Assembly: GCF_016469035.1 (NCBI RefSeq)
Contig: NZ_JAEHJZ010000040.1
Span: 1 to 64,000 of the forward strand
Source of the DNA: Gelidibacter salicanalis
GTDB lineage: Bacteria; Bacteroidota; Bacteroidia; Flavobacteriales; Flavobacteriaceae
Reading direction: 5' to 3'
DNA length: 64,000 nucleotides
Positions within the stretch are counted from its first letter, which is position 1. Each line of letters starts with the position of its first letter. Below the pieces are notes generated by a model. That model saw only the letters and a list, made by a program, of their open reading frames with translations. It did not search any database and had not been told where the DNA came from. The translations under genes and the position numbers were made by a program. Below, one piece after another: positions 37,088-49,778 of the stretch.

Positions 37088-38962
37088 CTAATTATACCAA
37101 ACCGGTGTCGGTTTCCCTAAGTCAAAACTCTGAAAACCAAAATCTTCAGTCTCAAAAGCATTGGTTTTAATAATGTTTGCGCCTTGCCCTGGTATTTGTG
37201 GATAGAATGAAAACGACACCTGAAAGGAACTGAACACCAAATAATCATTCCTGATGATCAACCCTGCACCAAATGAAGAATAAAGTTTACTTTTCGTAAT
37301 TGACCTGCCTTCATTCCCCAAGGCAGCAGCACTTAAATTAACATACGGATTCAATCGAAACCCAAACACTTCCCAAGGCGAGTAGAATTGGGTTTGTAAA
37401 GACAAGACATACTTTTTGGTGCCCATAAAATCACTGTCAAACCCGCGTATACCTGCGCCATCGTTAAGGTCGAAGTTGTTATCATAAACACCTCTAAACT
37501 TGTTGTTATAATCAATGGTAAGTCGGTCGCCTTCAGAATCCAACCTGTTTGTGCCAATGAGTATTTGAGGTTTTACAAACTGACGCATTCTCCAATCATT
37601 CCCTAAAGATATTAAATTGGTAAAGTAATTGGCCTTTAAAGAAATGGTAGTTTGTTCTAAGTGACCGTTGTCCACAAAAGACCCAATCTCAAAATTAGTA
37701 CTCAAAAACCCCCAATTAAAATAATTGCCATGGGAGGCCTTGGCGCCAAGATACATTCGGTCATGCTGCTGCTTCCTTTGATAGCCACCGGTTACGGCAT
37801 ACACAGTGCCAACGGGTACATCTTCAATGGTTCCATCCCTAAAAATATAATCGTCTTTTATAAATTGACGAGAAGCAATTCCCATACTTCCCAAATAAAA
37901 CGATTCGTTAGCAAAATAACCAACAGGATCATATTCGGCAGACGGACGTTCTTTATAGTCTACACGTAAATAACGCGCGCTGGTTATAAAGTTGGTGGTT
38001 CTTTCTTTTTCAGAATTACCCTTAAAAAGCTGATATGCATGACCACCCCAAAAATCTTGGGTTACATATTTAAAATCTTGTGGCTGTGGTTCAGGATCAC
38101 CGTTTTGAATATATTCTTTCCGATATTGCTCATCAAGGTAAATACCACCAGCCCATCTCGCCAAAGCAGTGTAAAACGGTCGGTCAATTTTTAGAAGTTT
38201 GGTGGAATACCCATTTAAATCTGTTTTGTAGGCCAATGTGGTTTCTATAAATGTATTTTTAAAATTCGGAATGGTATAGCGCGTATCATAACCATAGTTA
38301 CCATCTTCCAAACTTTTAACAAGGGTATTATTAAACTCATGTCCAATGCCTAAGAAATTCCTATTCTTTAATTTTAATTTTGTTTTTGAAGTGGATGCCG
38401 TGGCGTTTGGAATTAAACTCCAGGAGTCTAAAACTTCAATGTTGACATCTATAGAATCTTGGGAGTTACCTACGCTTTTTGCGGTAACTTCAACACGCCT
38501 GATATAATTTTGTGAACGTAACAAACGCTCGCTCTCTCGCAGTAGAAACGTATCTAGCGGTGTTTTCTCTTTAATCAACAAGGTGTTTCTTATAGCAAAA
38601 GGTTTTGTTTTTATATGGATAAAATTTCCAGTCTTTTCTACCCAGCTATTAGCTGTTTGTGTGCTATCTGTAAATGAAAATCCAAATGGATCATGACTTC
38701 CAATAGTGATGTGGCGGATAATTTTCCCTTGAAAAAGTGCGAAATCTTGTTTGGACTGATTTTTAACCGCGTTTACTGGTTTTTTTTCAGTGGACCTGAA
38801 TACGAGTTTGTGTAGTGCTTTGGTAAATTTTCTTTTTTTTGAATAGTCTTCAATTTTTTGGTACATGTTAACAGAGTCCTTCTCGGCTATCTGTTCCTGC
38901 GAGACACTTACGCTATGACCTAAGAAAAAAAGAGTTATAAAAATAAAAATTTTTAGAGGCAT
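37088..38962 (-). CDS. Omp85/BamA-like outer membrane beta-barrel protein
   Basis: The 624-residue protein has a signal peptide (about 1-22), a short helical region, one or two POTRA-like modules (about 70-180, including SERLLRSQNYIRRVEVTA and DSIDVNIEVLDSW) and a C-terminal barrel (about 185-624) with many aromatic-rich alternating strands. The final residues, SFDLGKPTPVWYN, are not the usual terminal Phe. Layout resembles TamA/BamA-type proteins, but it has fewer POTRA modules than BamA, so it is probably an accessory Omp85-family or surface-lipid assembly protein. It is monocistronic, convergent with queG. Confidence 0.75.
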   Translation of the reverse strand: MPLKIFIFITLFFLGHSVSVSQEQIAEKDSVNMYQKIEDYSKKRKFTKALHKLVFRSTEKKPVNAVKNQSKQDFALFQGKIIRHITIGSHDPFGFSFTDSTQTANSWVEKTGNFIHIKTKPFAIRNTLLIKEKTPLDTFLLRESERLLRSQNYIRRVEVTAKSVGNSQDSIDVNIEVLDSWSLIPNATASTSKTKLKLKNRNFLGIGHEFNNTLVKSLEDGNYGYDTRYTIPNFKNTFIETTLAYKTDLNGYSTKLLKIDRPFYTALARWAGGIYLDEQYRKEYIQNGDPEPQPQDFKYVTQDFWGGHAYQLFKGNSEKERTTNFITSARYLRVDYKERPSAEYDPVGYFANESFYLGSMGIASRQFIKDDYIFRDGTIEDVPVGTVYAVTGGYQRKQQHDRMYLGAKASHGNYFNWGFLSTNFEIGSFVDNGHLEQTTISLKANYFTNLISLGNDWRMRQFVKPQILIGTNRLDSEGDRLTIDYNNKFRGVYDNNFDLNDGAGIRGFDSDFMGTKKYVLSLQTQFYSPWEVFGFRLNPYVNLSAAALGNEGRSITKSKLYSSFGAGLIIRNDYLVFSSFQVSFSFYPQIPGQGANIIKTNAFETEDFGFQSFDLGKPTPVWYN

Positions 38963-39215
38963 CGGTACATTGGGGATTCAAAAATATAACTTACAAATAT
39001 AATTTAATTGAAGGGTTCAATATCAAAAATATAGCGCTGTAAAACTATTTATTTTTTATTTAAAAAAAGAAGGAATTTGCATTAGATAATTAGATCACAT
39101 TCGCCATGTCCTAACGGTAATTCCTATCCAAATAATTTTATGTAATTCCAATTAATGTCCATCATCTTTTCTCATAAAACGCTTACCTTTGTTTCTTATC
39201 AAAATTTCAAGTTAT

Positions 39216-41534
39216 ATGAGCAAGCAGAGCAAACGTAGAGAGGCATTAATATATCACGCAAAACCAACACCTGGTAAAATTCAGGTCGTTCCTACCAAAA
39301 AATACGCGACCCAACGCGATTTGTCCTTGGCCTATTCGCCGGGAGTTGCAGAACCTTGTTTGGAAATTGCCAAAGATGTCAACAACGTTTACAAATATAC
39401 TGCCAAAGGTAATTTGGTAGCCGTAATTTCTAATGGTACTGCCGTTTTAGGCTTGGGAAATATTGGTCCTGAAGCTTCTAAACCTGTCATGGAAGGCAAA
39501 GGCCTGCTCTTCAAAATATTTTCTGATATTGATGTGTTTGACATTGAAGTCAATACTGAAAATGTTGAAGAATTTATCCAAACCGTCAAAATGATAGCCC
39601 CAACTTTTGGTGGTATCAATTTGGAGGATATTAAAGCCCCAGAAGCGTTTGAAATTGAGCGTCGCTTAAAAGCAGAATTGGATATTCCGGTTATGCACGA
39701 TGACCAACACGGAACGGCTATCATTTCTGCGGCAGCGTTATTGAATGCCTTAGAAATTGCTGATAAAAAAATTGATGAGGTTCAAATTGTCATCAGTGGT
39801 GCTGGTGCAGCTGCTATTTCATGTACGCGTTTATACCAAGCGTTTGGTGCCAAACGCGAGCATATTGTTATGACTGACAGTAAAGGGGTGATCAGACAAA
39901 CGAGAACAGATTTAACGGCAGAAAAGGCAGAATTTGCCACCCACCGCGATCTAGAAACATTGGCAGACGCCATGCACAATGCCGACGTGTTTATTGGCTT
40001 ATCCACGTCTAACATTCTCTCTCCAGATATGTTGTTGTCCATGACAGAAAATCCTATTGTTTTTGCATTGGCCAATCCAGACCCCGAAATTGATTACCAA
40101 CTTGCTCTAGATACCCGCAAGGATGTCATTATGGCTACAGGGCGTTCTGACCATCCTAACCAAGTTAATAATGTGCTCGGATTTCCATATATTTTTAGGG
40201 GTGCTTTAGATGTAAGGGCTACTAAAATCAATGAGGCTATGAAAATGGCAGCAGTGACCGCGCTCGCTAATCTGGCAAAACAGAATGTTCCTGAACAGGT
40301 GAATATTGCTTATGGAGAAACACATTTAACCTTTGGAAGAGAATATATTATCCCAAAACCTTTTGATCCACGTTTAATTGCTGAAGTGCCTCCTGCCGTA
40401 GCAAAAGCGGCTATGGAGAGTGGGGTGGCTAAAGAAGCTATTTATGACTGGGATAAATACCGTGATAGTTTACTGGAACGTTTGGGCTCTGATAATAAAA
40501 TTGTCCGATTACTTACCAACCGTGCAAAAATGGATCCTAAGCGCGTTATATATGCTGAAGCGGATCATCTTGATGTGTTAAAAGCAGCACAAATAGCGTA
40601 TGACGAAGGGATTTCCATTCCTATTTTATTGGGAAGAAGGGAAACCATTTTAAGTTTAATGGCTGAAATTGAATTTGACGCCAATGTTGAAATCATCGAT
40701 CCTAAAACGGATGATGAAGAAATACGCCGCAATAGATATGCAGAAGTGTATTGGTCTCAACGTAAACGCAAAGGGGTAACGCTTTATTCGGCACAAAGAC
40801 TGATGAGAGAACGCAATTATTTTGCGGCAATGATGGTCAATGAAGGTGATGCTGATGCCCTGATCTCTGGATTTTCGCGCAGTTACCCTTCCGTTGTAAA
40901 GCCAATGTTAGAGCTTATTGGATTGGCAAAAGGCGCCACGCGTATCGCGACTACCAATCTGATGATGACCCAACGTGGCCCTATGTTCTTAAGTGATACG
41001 TCGATCAATATAGATCCCCCAGCGGAAGATTTGGCTACAATTGCCCAAATGACTGCCAGAACGGTAAAAATGTTCGGAATGGAACCGGTTATGGCAATGA
41101 TATCTTTTGCCAACTTTGGCTCTTCTCCGAGTCCAAGAGCAACAAAAGTAAGAGACGCTGTCAAAATCTTGCACGAGAACAATCCTGAGTTGTTGGTTGA
41201 TGGAGAGTTGCAAACAGATTTTGCCCTCAATCAAGAAATGCTCCAGGAAAATTTTCCATTTTCAAAATTGGCGGGTAAAAAAGTCAATACGCTTATATTC
41301 CCTAGTTTAGATTCCGCAAACATTACCTATAAACTTTTAAAAGAACTGAATAACGCCGAATCTATTGGGCCAATCATGATGGGCATGCGCAAACCTGTGC
41401 ACATTCTTCAATTGGATGCCAGTGTGGATGAGATTGTAAACATGACCGCAATTGCCGTAATTGACGCGCAGTATAAGGAAAAAAAGGAGCTGGAAACTAA
41501 GGCAGCCTTAGAACAGCAATCTGCGAGACAATGA
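39216..41534 (+). CDS. maeB: NADP-dependent malic enzyme, hybrid type with phosphotransacetylase-like domain
   Basis: The 772-residue protein converts malate to pyruvate and CO2 with NADP+, supplying NADPH and pyruvate. The N-terminal malic enzyme part (about 1-420) has SLAYSPGVAEPC, MHDDQHGTA (metal and catalytic residues) and the nucleotide loop ISGAGAAAISC. The C-terminal half (about 440-765) is a phosphate acetyl/butyryltransferase-like domain, considered regulatory in MaeB-type enzymes. The frame extends 27 bases further up to a TTG, but the ATG at 39216 (MSKQSKRRE) is the natural start. A TAnnTTTG box (TACCTTTG, 39184-39191) lies just upstream, without a clear -33 box. Confidence 0.94.
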   Translation: MSKQSKRREALIYHAKPTPGKIQVVPTKKYATQRDLSLAYSPGVAEPCLEIAKDVNNVYKYTAKGNLVAVISNGTAVLGLGNIGPEASKPVMEGKGLLFKIFSDIDVFDIEVNTENVEEFIQTVKMIAPTFGGINLEDIKAPEAFEIERRLKAELDIPVMHDDQHGTAIISAAALLNALEIADKKIDEVQIVISGAGAAAISCTRLYQAFGAKREHIVMTDSKGVIRQTRTDLTAEKAEFATHRDLETLADAMHNADVFIGLSTSNILSPDMLLSMTENPIVFALANPDPEIDYQLALDTRKDVIMATGRSDHPNQVNNVLGFPYIFRGALDVRATKINEAMKMAAVTALANLAKQNVPEQVNIAYGETHLTFGREYIIPKPFDPRLIAEVPPAVAKAAMESGVAKEAIYDWDKYRDSLLERLGSDNKIVRLLTNRAKMDPKRVIYAEADHLDVLKAAQIAYDEGISIPILLGRRETILSLMAEIEFDANVEIIDPKTDDEEIRRNRYAEVYWSQRKRKGVTLYSAQRLMRERNYFAAMMVNEGDADALISGFSRSYPSVVKPMLELIGLAKGATRIATTNLMMTQRGPMFLSDTSINIDPPAEDLATIAQMTARTVKMFGMEPVMAMISFANFGSSPSPRATKVRDAVKILHENNPELLVDGELQTDFALNQEMLQENFPFSKLAGKKVNTLIFPSLDSANITYKLLKELNNAESIGPIMMGMRKPVHILQLDASVDEIVNMTAIAVIDAQYKEKKELETKAALEQQSARQ

Positions 41535-41575
41535 AAATAAATTTATTACATTTGAAATTTAACTAAAGCCATTTC

Positions 41576-42157
41576 ATGATTACACATATCCAAGGGAAAC
41601 TTGTTGAAAAAAATTTAACTGATGTTGTAATTGATTGCAATGGTGTAGGCTATCATATCAATATTTCATTGCATACCTATTCTCAAATTCCAGAGGGTGA
41701 GCATCTAAAGCTGTATACGTTTTTACAAGTAAAGGAAGACTCGCATACACTTTACGGGTTTTCTTCTATTGCTGAACGTGAGATTTTTAAGCTATTAATT
41801 TCGGTCAGCGGGGTAGGTTCTAGTACCGCTCGTACCATGTTGTCTTCTTTGACGCCAAAACAGGTGAGGGAAGGGATTGCGCATGGCGATGTAGCCTTAA
41901 TTCAGTCTATCAAAGGGATTGGTGCAAAAACAGCGGCTCGTGTAATTCTAGATTTAAAGGATAAAGTGCTAAAAGTGTACGACATAGATGAAGTTTCTGT
42001 AGTTAAAAACAATACTCATAAAGATGAAGCGTTATCTGCTTTAGAAGTCCTCGGATTTGCAAGAAAGCAAGCCGAACGCGTCGTTGAGAAGATTGTTGCC
42101 ACCCAACCAGATGCCAACGTCGAAGTCATTATAAAGGCGGCATTAAAAAATTTATAA
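41576..42157 (+). CDS. ruvA: Holliday junction branch migration protein RuvA
   Basis: The 193-residue protein binds Holliday junctions as a tetramer and loads RuvB. Domain I (OB fold, about 1-63) starts MITHIQGKLVEKN; domain II (about 65-140) has the two helix-hairpin-helix motifs LISVSGVGSSTARTML and IQSIKGIGAKTAARVIL; domain III (about 148-193) is the RuvB-contacting helical end (ALEVLGFARKQAERVVEKI). It lies 41 bp after maeB and 6 bp before sprA, so co-transcription with sprA is likely, a flavobacterial arrangement. Confidence 0.96.
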   Translation: MITHIQGKLVEKNLTDVVIDCNGVGYHINISLHTYSQIPEGEHLKLYTFLQVKEDSHTLYGFSSIAEREIFKLLISVSGVGSSTARTMLSSLTPKQVREGIAHGDVALIQSIKGIGAKTAARVILDLKDKVLKVYDIDEVSVVKNNTHKDEALSALEVLGFARKQAERVVEKIVATQPDANVEVIIKAALKNL

Positions 42158-42163
42158 TCCATT

Positions 42164-45100
42164 TTGAGCACAACTAACCCTAGGTTATTACCGTCACAAA
42201 AACGTTTATGGCTTATCGTCATAACCCTGTTTATAAGTTATCTTGGATTTTCACAAGAATTACCGCCTATACAGGATAGTACTAAAACGGGCCATGCATT
42301 GGGTAGTATCAAAATGCCCAATCCTAACAGTATTGTTTCAAAATACACGTATGATCCCATTACTGATCGGTATATCTATACACAAACGGTGGGAAGCTTT
42401 AATATCAATTACCCGCTTATCTTATCGCCCAATGAATATCAAAAATTGGTGCTTGAAGAAAATCTAAAAAATTACTATAAACAAAAGATTGACGCTGCTG
42501 AAGGTCGAAAGGAAGGCACTGATGATCAGCAAAAAAACCTACTGCCGGAGTTTTACGTCAATTCTGGATTCTTTGAAACAATTTTTGGCGGCAATACCAT
42601 TGAAGTTGTTCCGCAAGGATCTGTAGAAATGGATTTAGGGATCTTGTTTACCAAGCAAGATAATCCGTCGTTTTCGCCCCGTAACCGAAGTAATTTTACC
42701 TTCGATTTTGACCAACGTATCAGTTTGAGTTTATTGGGAAAAGTGGGAACCCGACTTCAGGTTACGGCCAATTATGACACTGAATCTACCTTCGATTTTC
42801 AGAATTTGATCAAGCTGGAATACACCCCAACTGAAGATGACATTGTCCGAAAAATTGAGGTCGGTAACGTCAGTATGCCACTGAACAGCTCTCTAATTAC
42901 CGGGGCTCAAAGCTTGTTTGGGGTAAAAACCGAATTACAATTTGGAAAAACACGCGTTACCGCGGTGTTCTCTGAGCAAAAATCGCAGTCGCGTTCTGTA
43001 GTCGCTCAAGGTGGTGGCACGCTCGAAGAGTTTTCGTTTTATGCACGGGACTATGATGAGAATCGGCATTTTTTCTTAGCGCAATATTTTAGAGAGCGTT
43101 ATGATGTGGCCTTGCAACGCTACCCATATATCAACAGTAATGTTCAAATTACACGTATTGAAGTTTGGGTGACCAATAGAAGTAATCAAACGGATAATGT
43201 GCGTAACGTGGCCGCATTTCAGGATCTTGGGGAATCACAACGTGTAGGCTCTGATGTGACGATCTTACGACCAGGCCCACTCCCCGACAATAAAAATAAT
43301 GGCTTTGATCCTACTAATATCGGTGGCGCAGGTTCTAATTTAAATGCGGCGGTAAGAGATATTACAAGAGTACAGCAAGGAATTAATATTACAGCCAATG
43401 AAGGTTTCGATTTTGGGAAATTGGAAAATGCCAAAAAGCTGGTGGAGGGCTATGATTACACCCTTCAAACGCAATTGGGTTATATTTCCTTAAACCAACG
43501 TTTGCTGAATGATGAGGTGTTGGCAGTGGCATTTCAATATACCGTTGGCAACAAAGTGTACCAAGTTGGAGAGTTTGCCAATGATGGGGTTGAGGCAACA
43601 GGAACGGCTACGGATCCAAATACTGGAAATACGGTAATCAACAACAATAACTTAATCTTAAAAATGCTGAAGAGTGCTATCACAAATGTGAATCAGCCTA
43701 TTTGGGATTTAATGATGAAGAATATTTATGATTCCGGTGCCTATCAACTGAGTCAAGAAGACTTTAAATTGAATATTTTTTATACGGAAGCCTCACCAGT
43801 CAACTATATCAGACCTGTCGAGGGGACAACGTTTCCGCTCTATGATAATAATACCCAAGACGCTTCTGATGACACACCCATTACAGAAACGCCTTTAATC
43901 CGGCTGTTTCATTTGGACCGATTGAACTTTAATAATGATCCGCAGCAAAACGGGGATGGTTTTTTTGATTTTGTGCCTGGCATTACCGTTTTGAACCAAA
44001 ATGGAAAGATCATTTTCACAAAGGTGGAGCCTTTTGGGAAATATCTCTTTGATGTTTTGGCTGATCCTGCGTATCCTTCAGATTATAATGATCCTACGTA
44101 TACCAACCCAAATCAGGAAAAGTATGTGTACGACTTGCTTTACAAAGGCACAAAAACCGCCGCTTTAGAAGAGGCCGATAAAAACAAGTTCCAGTTGAAA
44201 GGGCGTTACAAATCTTCAGGTAGTGACGGGATTGCCATTGGTGCCTTTAACGTGCCCCGAGGCTCCGTTAAAGTAACTGCCGGTGGGCGTGTACTGGTAG
44301 AAGGTGTGGACTACACCGTCAACTATCAATTAGGTCGTGTCGAAATTTTAGACCAAGCGCTTAAAGCTTCAAATACCCCCATAAATGTATCGGTAGAAAA
44401 CAATGCGGTTTTTGGACAGCAAACCAAGCGTTTCGCTGGCGTAAATGTGGAGCATCAGTTCAATGAAAATTTTGTATTGGGGGCCACATTCTTAAATTTG
44501 AGTGAGCGTCCAATTACCCAAAAAGCCAATTACAATTCGGAGTCCATCAATAATACTATTTTTGGTATTAACGGTAATTATTCAACTGAAGTCCCATTCT
44601 TAACCCGATTGGTCAATAAGTTGCCAAATATTGATACGGACGTCCCTTCCAATTTGTCGGTAAGAGGAGAGTTTGCATACCTCCTTCCGGGTGCACCAAA
44701 AGGCACCGACTTTCAGGGGGAGTCTACGGCATATGTTGATGATTTTGAAGGTTCGCAAGGAAGCATTGACTTACTATCGCCCCAAGCGTGGCATTTATCA
44801 AGCCGACCCAAAAACTTGGGCATCGGTGCCAATGAAGATGATAATGGTATTCAAAATGGTTTTAACAGAGCCATGCTAAATTGGTACACCGTTGATCCTA
44901 TATTTTACAGCCCCCAAAGACCGGGCGGAATAACGGACGATGATGTATCCAACCTGTACACCAGGCGTGTGTTTATTGATGAAATATTCCCACAGAGAGA
45001 TTTGGTGCAAGGACAAAGCACTATAATCCCCACGTTAGATTTGGCGTATTATCCTGCACAAAGAGGGCCCTATAATTTCCAGACCCAAAATATTAATTTG

Positions 45101-48100
45101 CCTAATACATTAACATCGCCACAGGACAGTTGGGCGGGTATTACACGCCAAATTACCAGTACAGATTTTGAACAGGCAAATGTTGAGTATATTGAGTTTT
45201 GGGTGCAAGATCCATTTTTAGATAATCCGGCCAATCCAGGAGGGAAATTGCTTTTAAACCTTGGCAACATCTCTGAAGACATTCTTAAGGACGGTAAAAA
45301 ACAGTATGAGAATGGCCTTCCTGATAATGGTGATGTGAGCGGTTTAAACACAACCGCGTTTGGATCTGTAGTGCCCCGTAACCAATCCTTAATTTATGCG
45401 TTTTCAAGTTTGGGAGCGGAGCGTGCAAATCAAGATGTTGGGTATGACGGTTTTGATGATGATAAGGAGATTATGGAATTTGGTTCCCAGTTTGGACCAG
45501 ATCCGTCCAATGACAATTACAAATATTTTCTTCAAGCTGACGGCGATATTTTAAACCGCTATAAACAATACAATGGTACGGAAGGTAACTCGCCAGACGT
45601 TTTCTCTGACACCAATAGAGGTTCTACTACACAACCTGATGTAGAGGATATTAACAGAGATAATACAATGAACACCATTGATAGTTATTATGAATACGAA
45701 GTAGATATTACACGTGCCAGTTTAGACAACCCAAACAATACCTTAATCAATGATGTCAAAACCAGAAACATCACCTTGCCAAATGGCGATAATAGAGATG
45801 TGAGATGGTATCAGTTCCGCATTCCAATTGACGCCTCTACAAGAGCCATTGGTGGTATTTCTGATATCAGATCAGTACGTTTTGCAAGAATGTACCTTAA
45901 AGGGTTTTCGCAACCTACCGTAATGCGTTTTGCCTCCTTAGATTTGGTAAGAAGTGATTGGAGGCGTTATACTTTAGATTTGGATAACAATCCTGGAAAT
46001 AACAGTAATGATGCTTCTTTTAATGTTGGAGTCATTGGACTGCAAGAAAATGAAGGTAATTATGTGTTGCCTCCTGGGGTAGAGTTGGAGCAGCTTAATA
46101 ACAACAACAACATTATCAGACAGAACGAACAATCTTTAGTGGTTGAGGTGTGCGAGTTGGAAGGTGGAGATTCTCGCGGTGTCTATAAAAATATTAACAT
46201 CGACATGCGTCAGTATAAAAAACTGAAAATGTTTATGCATGCTGAACCTTTGGAAGGGCGCTCATTGAATCCGGGTGAAATGGTTGGTTTTATCAGAATG
46301 GGGAACGATTTTACCCAGAATTTCTATGAAATTCAAGTGCCCTTAAATGTAGTTTCTGGCGCAGGGAGAGACCAAGTTTGGCCCTCAGAAAACCAAATTG
46401 ATATTACCTTAGATGTACTCCAACAAATAAAATCCATAGGTATTAGTGACGGTTCCCTATCTAACCAAGATCCTACAGTATATAATGTAATGTCATCGGG
46501 CCCTCAAGTGGTGTCAACAGGCGATCCTTTTGAAGTTGGAGAAACACGTGTGGCCATTAAAGGGAATCCTAATTTTGGGGACGTGAGAGTGTTGATGGTG
46601 GGGATTAAAAATAACACTACAGCCAGCAATGTGTGTGGCAAAGTATGGTTTAATGAGTTGCGCCTCTCTGATTTAGATAATGAAGGTGGTTGGGCAGCGG
46701 TATTGAGCATGGACTCCAATATTGCGGATTTTGCTGATATTAGTGCGACTGGAAGACAGAGTACTGTTGGTTTTGGTGGTATTGAGCAGCGCCCTAATGA
46801 GCGCAGCCGTGAAGATGTAAAACAGTACGACGTGGTTACCAATGTCAATCTTGGTCAGTTGTTGCCTAAAAAATGGGGACTTCAGGTGCCGTTTAACTAT
46901 GCGCAAAGTGAAGAAATGATCACGCCTAAATATGACCAATACTATAATGATTTGACTCTGGATTCCAGGCTTAGTGCGGCACGTTCATCAGAAGAAGAGG
47001 ATGAGATTTTAGAACAATCTGAAGATTATACCAAGCGTAAGAGTATCAATTTTATCGGCGTCAGAAAACAGCGTACGGGAGATGAAAAACCACGATTTTA
47101 TGATGTGGAAAATCTGACCTTCAATTATTCCTATAATAAAGTTGACCATCGGGATTTTGAAATTGAAAAAGCCTTAGATCAAAATTTAAGAACTGGCGTT
47201 AATTACGCCCATAGCTTTGAACCCATAACCTATGAGCCTTTCGCTAAAAATGATTCTATTTTTAAAAGCAAGTACGCCAAGATATTAAAGGATCTTAACT
47301 TTAACTTGTTACCCAACAGTTTTACCATAAACACAGATATTTTACGTCAGTTCAACAAACAGAAATTTAGAGAAGTTGAGTTGGGGGGCAATAATATTGG
47401 TTTGGAAGAATTGTTCCGAAGAAATTACAGATTCGATTTTCAATATGCCATCAATTATAAATTGACCAAGTCCTTGAATCTTAATTTTTCGGCCAACAAT
47501 ACCAACATCGTCAGAAATTATTTTGTTGATGATGTCATTAACGGCAGACAAGACCCTACGTTAGATGTGTGGGATGGTTTCTTTGATCTTGGAGATCCTA
47601 ATATTCAAAGTCAGCAACTGCAGCTCAACTATGAAATTCCGCTGTATAAAATTCCGACGTTTAGTTTCTTAAAAGCCACCTATTCCTATACCGGCGATTT
47701 CCAATGGCAAAAAGGCTCTGATTTAAATAATAACTTACCATTATTTGATGAAAATACTGAAACAACGCAGACGTATAACTTAGGAAATTCCATTCAAAAC
47801 GCCAATACCCATAATATCAATTCGACCTTCAATATGGAAACCCTTTACAAATATGTGGGGTTGGTGAGAAAGGAAGATAAGAATAGAGCACAGCAAAGAC
47901 GAACGCCTGCACCTGGGGGACTTGAAAGAAAGAGCCCGTCAGATAATGCCCCAATAGAACAATCAGATGCAAAGGCGTTCAATACCTTTGTAGATCTTGT
48001 TACAATGGTAAAACGTGTACAAATTAACTATAGCGAGAATAACGGTACTTATTTACCGGGGTATTTAAGAACGCCTGGATTTATTGGTACGATGAAACCA

Positions 48101-49339
48101 ACTTTTGGATATACGTTTGGTAGCCAAAATGACATTAGAGATTTAGTTGCCAGAAATGGGTGGTTGACGGTTTACCCAGATTTTAACCAGCAGTACACAG
48201 AGGTGACCAACCGGATTTTGGATGTTTCGGCTAATCTTGAAGTCATTAAAGATTTGAAGATTGATCTGATTGGGAGCAGAATGTATTCTGAAAACACCAA
48301 TGAGAATTTTAATACTATAGACCTTAATAATAATGGCTTGAGTGATGTTTATAATTCTTTGATTACAAATTCGTTTGGTAATTTCAATATCTCTACAGCG
48401 CTTATTAAAACGGCGTTTAGTCCGAGTGATGAACTGCAATCTGCTCCTTTTAATGATTTTAGAGCCAATAGATTGGTAATTGCAAGGCGTTTGGCACAAG
48501 ACTTTTATGGTAATACAGCTTACCCTACGGATGAAGAAGGGTATCCAGTTGGTTTCGGAAAGAATAATCAAGCGGTGTTATTGCCAGCATTTTTATCGGC
48601 ATACCAAGGTTCTAATCCTGATAATGTAAAACTGAGTGCTTTCAGGGATATTCCAATTCCTAACTGGACTTTAAAGTATACAGGCTTGATGCGTTTGCCA
48701 TGGTTTAAAGATAAATTTAAGCGTTTTTCAGTGTCTCACGGCTATCGTTCCGGGTATACCATCAATCAATTCCGTACCAATTTAGATTATGACGAAAGTA
48801 CTCCGGAAGCGCTAGATCAGGGCGGAAATTTCAAAAACAAAACCTTGTTCAGCAATATCAACTTAGAAGAACAATTTAGCCCCTTGGTAAAATTTGATTT
48901 TGAGATGAAAAGTTCCGTTAAGATTTTGGCCGAGGTTAAAAAGGACAGAATCCTTTCTCTAAGTTTTGATAATAATTTGTTGACTGAAATTAAAGGTAAC
49001 GAATATACTTTAGGGCTAGGTTACCGTATTAAAGATGTGAGGATCCGTTCTAAAATGGCTGGGCCTACCCAAATTATCAAGGCAGATTTGAACATGAAAG
49101 CGGATATTTCGTTGCGAGACAACAAAACCATCATCAGGTATTTAGATTTAGAAGATAATCAAGTAACTTCTGGTCAAACCATCTGGGGCGTAAAGTATTC
49201 TGCAGATTATGCCTTTAGTAAAAATTTGACCGGCATTTTCTATTTTGATTATACGTTTTCTGAATACGCCATCTCAACGGCATTCCCACAAACTACCATC
49301 AGATCGGGGATTACCTTGCGTTATAATTTCGGCAATTAA
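42164..49339 (+). CDS. sprA: Cell surface protein SprA, type IX secretion translocon
   Basis: The 2391-residue outer membrane protein is the translocation pore of the type IX secretion system, and in gliding flavobacteria it is needed for motility; its known structure is a very large 36-strand barrel. A signal peptide (about 1-30, [18 protein letters not shown]) starts the protein. The N-terminal part has [20 protein letters not shown] and [19 protein letters not shown], and the C-terminus ends in an outer-membrane strand, [11 protein letters not shown]. Length agrees with flavobacterial SprA (about 2400). The start codon is TTG at 42164; the next ATG would remove the signal. No frameshift is seen. 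The gene lies between ruvA and gcvH. Confidence 0.95.
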   Translation: MSTTNPRLLPSQKRLWLIVITLFISYLGFSQELPPIQDSTKTGHALGSIKMPNPNSIVSKYTYDPITDRYIYTQTVGSFNINYPLILSPNEYQKLVLEENLKNYYKQKIDAAEGRKEGTDDQQKNLLPEFYVNSGFFETIFGGNTIEVVPQGSVEMDLGILFTKQDNPSFSPRNRSNFTFDFDQRISLSLLGKVGTRLQVTANYDTESTFDFQNLIKLEYTPTEDDIVRKIEVGNVSMPLNSSLITGAQSLFGVKTELQFGKTRVTAVFSEQKSQSRSVVAQGGGTLEEFSFYARDYDENRHFFLAQYFRERYDVALQRYPYINSNVQITRIEVWVTNRSNQTDNVRNVAAFQDLGESQRVGSDVTILRPGPLPDNKNNGFDPTNIGGAGSNLNAAVRDITRVQQGINITANEGFDFGKLENAKKLVEGYDYTLQTQLGYISLNQRLLNDEVLAVAFQYTVGNKVYQVGEFANDGVEATGTATDPNTGNTVINNNNLILKMLKSAITNVNQPIWDLMMKNIYDSGAYQLSQEDFKLNIFYTEASPVNYIRPVEGTTFPLYDNNTQDASDDTPITETPLIRLFHLDRLNFNNDPQQNGDGFFDFVPGITVLNQNGKIIFTKVEPFGKYLFDVLADPAYPSDYNDPTYTNPNQEKYVYDLLYKGTKTAALEEADKNKFQLKGRYKSSGSDGIAIGAFNVPRGSVKVTAGGRVLVEGVDYTVNYQLGRVEILDQALKASNTPINVSVENNAVFGQQTKRFAGVNVEHQFNENFVLGATFLNLSERPITQKANYNSESINNTIFGINGNYSTEVPFLTRLVNKLPNIDTDVPSNLSVRGEFAYLLPGAPKGTDFQGESTAYVDDFEGSQGSIDLLSPQAWHLSSRPKNLGIGANEDDNGIQNGFNRAMLNWYTVDPIFYSPQRPGGITDDDVSNLYTRRVFIDEIFPQRDLVQGQSTIIPTLDLAYYPAQRGPYNFQTQNINLPNTLTSPQDSWAGITRQITSTDFEQANVEYIEFWVQDPFLDNPANPGGKLLLNLGNISEDILKDGKKQYENGLPDNGDVSGLNTTAFGSVVPRNQSLIYAFSSLGAERANQDVGYDGFDDDKEIMEFGSQFGPDPSNDNYKYFLQADGDILNRYKQYNGTEGNSPDVFSDTNRGSTTQPDVEDINRDNTMNTIDSYYEYEVDITRASLDNPNNTLINDVKTRNITLPNGDNRDVRWYQFRIPIDASTRAIGGISDIRSVRFARMYLKGFSQPTVMRFASLDLVRSDWRRYTLDLDNNPGNNSNDASFNVGVIGLQENEGNYVLPPGVELEQLNNNNNIIRQNEQSLVVEVCELEGGDSRGVYKNINIDMRQYKKLKMFMHAEPLEGRSLNPGEMVGFIRMGNDFTQNFYEIQVPLNVVSGAGRDQVWPSENQIDITLDVLQQIKSIGISDGSLSNQDPTVYNVMSSGPQVVSTGDPFEVGETRVAIKGNPNFGDVRVLMVGIKNNTTASNVCGKVWFNELRLSDLDNEGGWAAVLSMDSNIADFADISATGRQSTVGFGGIEQRPNERSREDVKQYDVVTNVNLGQLLPKKWGLQVPFNYAQSEEMITPKYDQYYNDLTLDSRLSAARSSEEEDEILEQSEDYTKRKSINFIGVRKQRTGDEKPRFYDVENLTFNYSYNKVDHRDFEIEKALDQNLRTGVNYAHSFEPITYEPFAKNDSIFKSKYAKILKDLNFNLLPNSFTINTDILRQFNKQKFREVELGGNNIGLEELFRRNYRFDFQYAINYKLTKSLNLNFSANNTNIVRNYFVDDVINGRQDPTLDVWDGFFDLGDPNIQSQQLQLNYEIPLYKIPTFSFLKATYSYTGDFQWQKGSDLNNNLPLFDENTETTQTYNLGNSIQNANTHNINSTFNMETLYKYVGLVRKEDKNRAQQRRTPAPGGLERKSPSDNAPIEQSDAKAFNTFVDLVTMVKRVQINYSENNGTYLPGYLRTPGFIGTMKPTFGYTFGSQNDIRDLVARNGWLTVYPDFNQQYTEVTNRILDVSANLEVIKDLKIDLIGSRMYSENTNENFNTIDLNNNGLSDVYNSLITNSFGNFNISTALIKTAFSPSDELQSAPFNDFRANRLVIARRLAQDFYGNTAYPTDEEGYPVGFGKNNQAVLLPAFLSAYQGSNPDNVKLSAFRDIPIPNWTLKYTGLMRLPWFKDKFKRFSVSHGYRSGYTINQFRTNLDYDESTPEALDQGGNFKNKTLFSNINLEEQFSPLVKFDFEMKSSVKILAEVKKDRILSLSFDNNLLTEIKGNEYTLGLGYRIKDVRIRSKMAGPTQIIKADLNMKADISLRDNKTIIRYLDLEDNQVTSGQTIWGVKYSADYAFSKNLTGIFYFDYTFSEYAISTAFPQTTIRSGITLRYNFGN

Positions 49340-49340
49340 T

Positions 49341-49372
49341 TTTGATTACCGAGTTTTAAAAAAGTACATTTG
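49341..49372 (+). promoter_or_regulatory. Promoter of gcvH
   Basis: TTTG (49341-49344) and TACATTTG (49365-49372) are separated by 20 nt, an excellent match to the Bacteroidetes consensus. It begins directly after the sprA stop and lies 25 nt before the gcvH ATG, so gcvH can be transcribed independently of sprA. Confidence 0.75.
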
Positions 49373-49397
49373 CTTTACTATTAAATTTATCACAAAA

Positions 49398-49778
49398 ATG
49401 AATATACCAGCACAATTAAAGTATACCAAAGACCATGAATGGATTAGTATTGATGGCGATGTAGCAACTGTAGGAATCACAGATTTTGCACAAGGCGAAT
49501 TAGGAGATATTGTCTACGTTGAGGTTGAAACTGTAGATGAAACTTTAGAGATTGAGGAGATTTTTGGAACCGTTGAAGCTGTAAAAACAGTTTCTGATTT
49601 GTTCTTGCCGCTATCAGGAGAGATCATTGAATTTAATTCAGCTCTTGAAGATGAACCAGAAAAAGTGAATTCAGATCCTTACGGAGACGGTTGGATGATC
49701 AAAATAAAGCTTTCTGATGTTTCTCAAATTGACGGATTACTTTCAGCTGATGCCTACAAAGAATTGATTGGTGCATAA
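49398..49778 (+). CDS. gcvH: Glycine cleavage system H protein
   Basis: The 126-residue lipoyl carrier shuttles the methylamine group of glycine between the P, T and L proteins. The lipoyl-lysine is Lys63 in the [16 protein letters not shown] segment, and the N-terminal YTKDHEWI and [17 protein letters not shown] signatures are present. Although the reading frame extends upstream over sprA, the ATG at 49398 fits the family and follows a good promoter. The gcvP and gcvT genes are not in the window. Its end overlaps the start of the VanZ-like gene by 8 bp. Confidence 0.95.
   Translation: MNIPAQLKYTKDHEWISIDGDVATVGITDFAQGELGDIVYVEVETVDETLEIEEIFGTVEAVKTVSDLFLPLSGEIIEFNSALEDEPEKVNSDPYGDGWMIKIKLSDVSQIDGLLSADAYKELIGA

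Noticed and set aside
39184-39191. TACCTTTG as a firm maeB promoter.
   Set aside because: The -7 box fits, but no TTTG-like -33 box lies at 18-22 nt upstream, so it is mentioned only in the gene entry.
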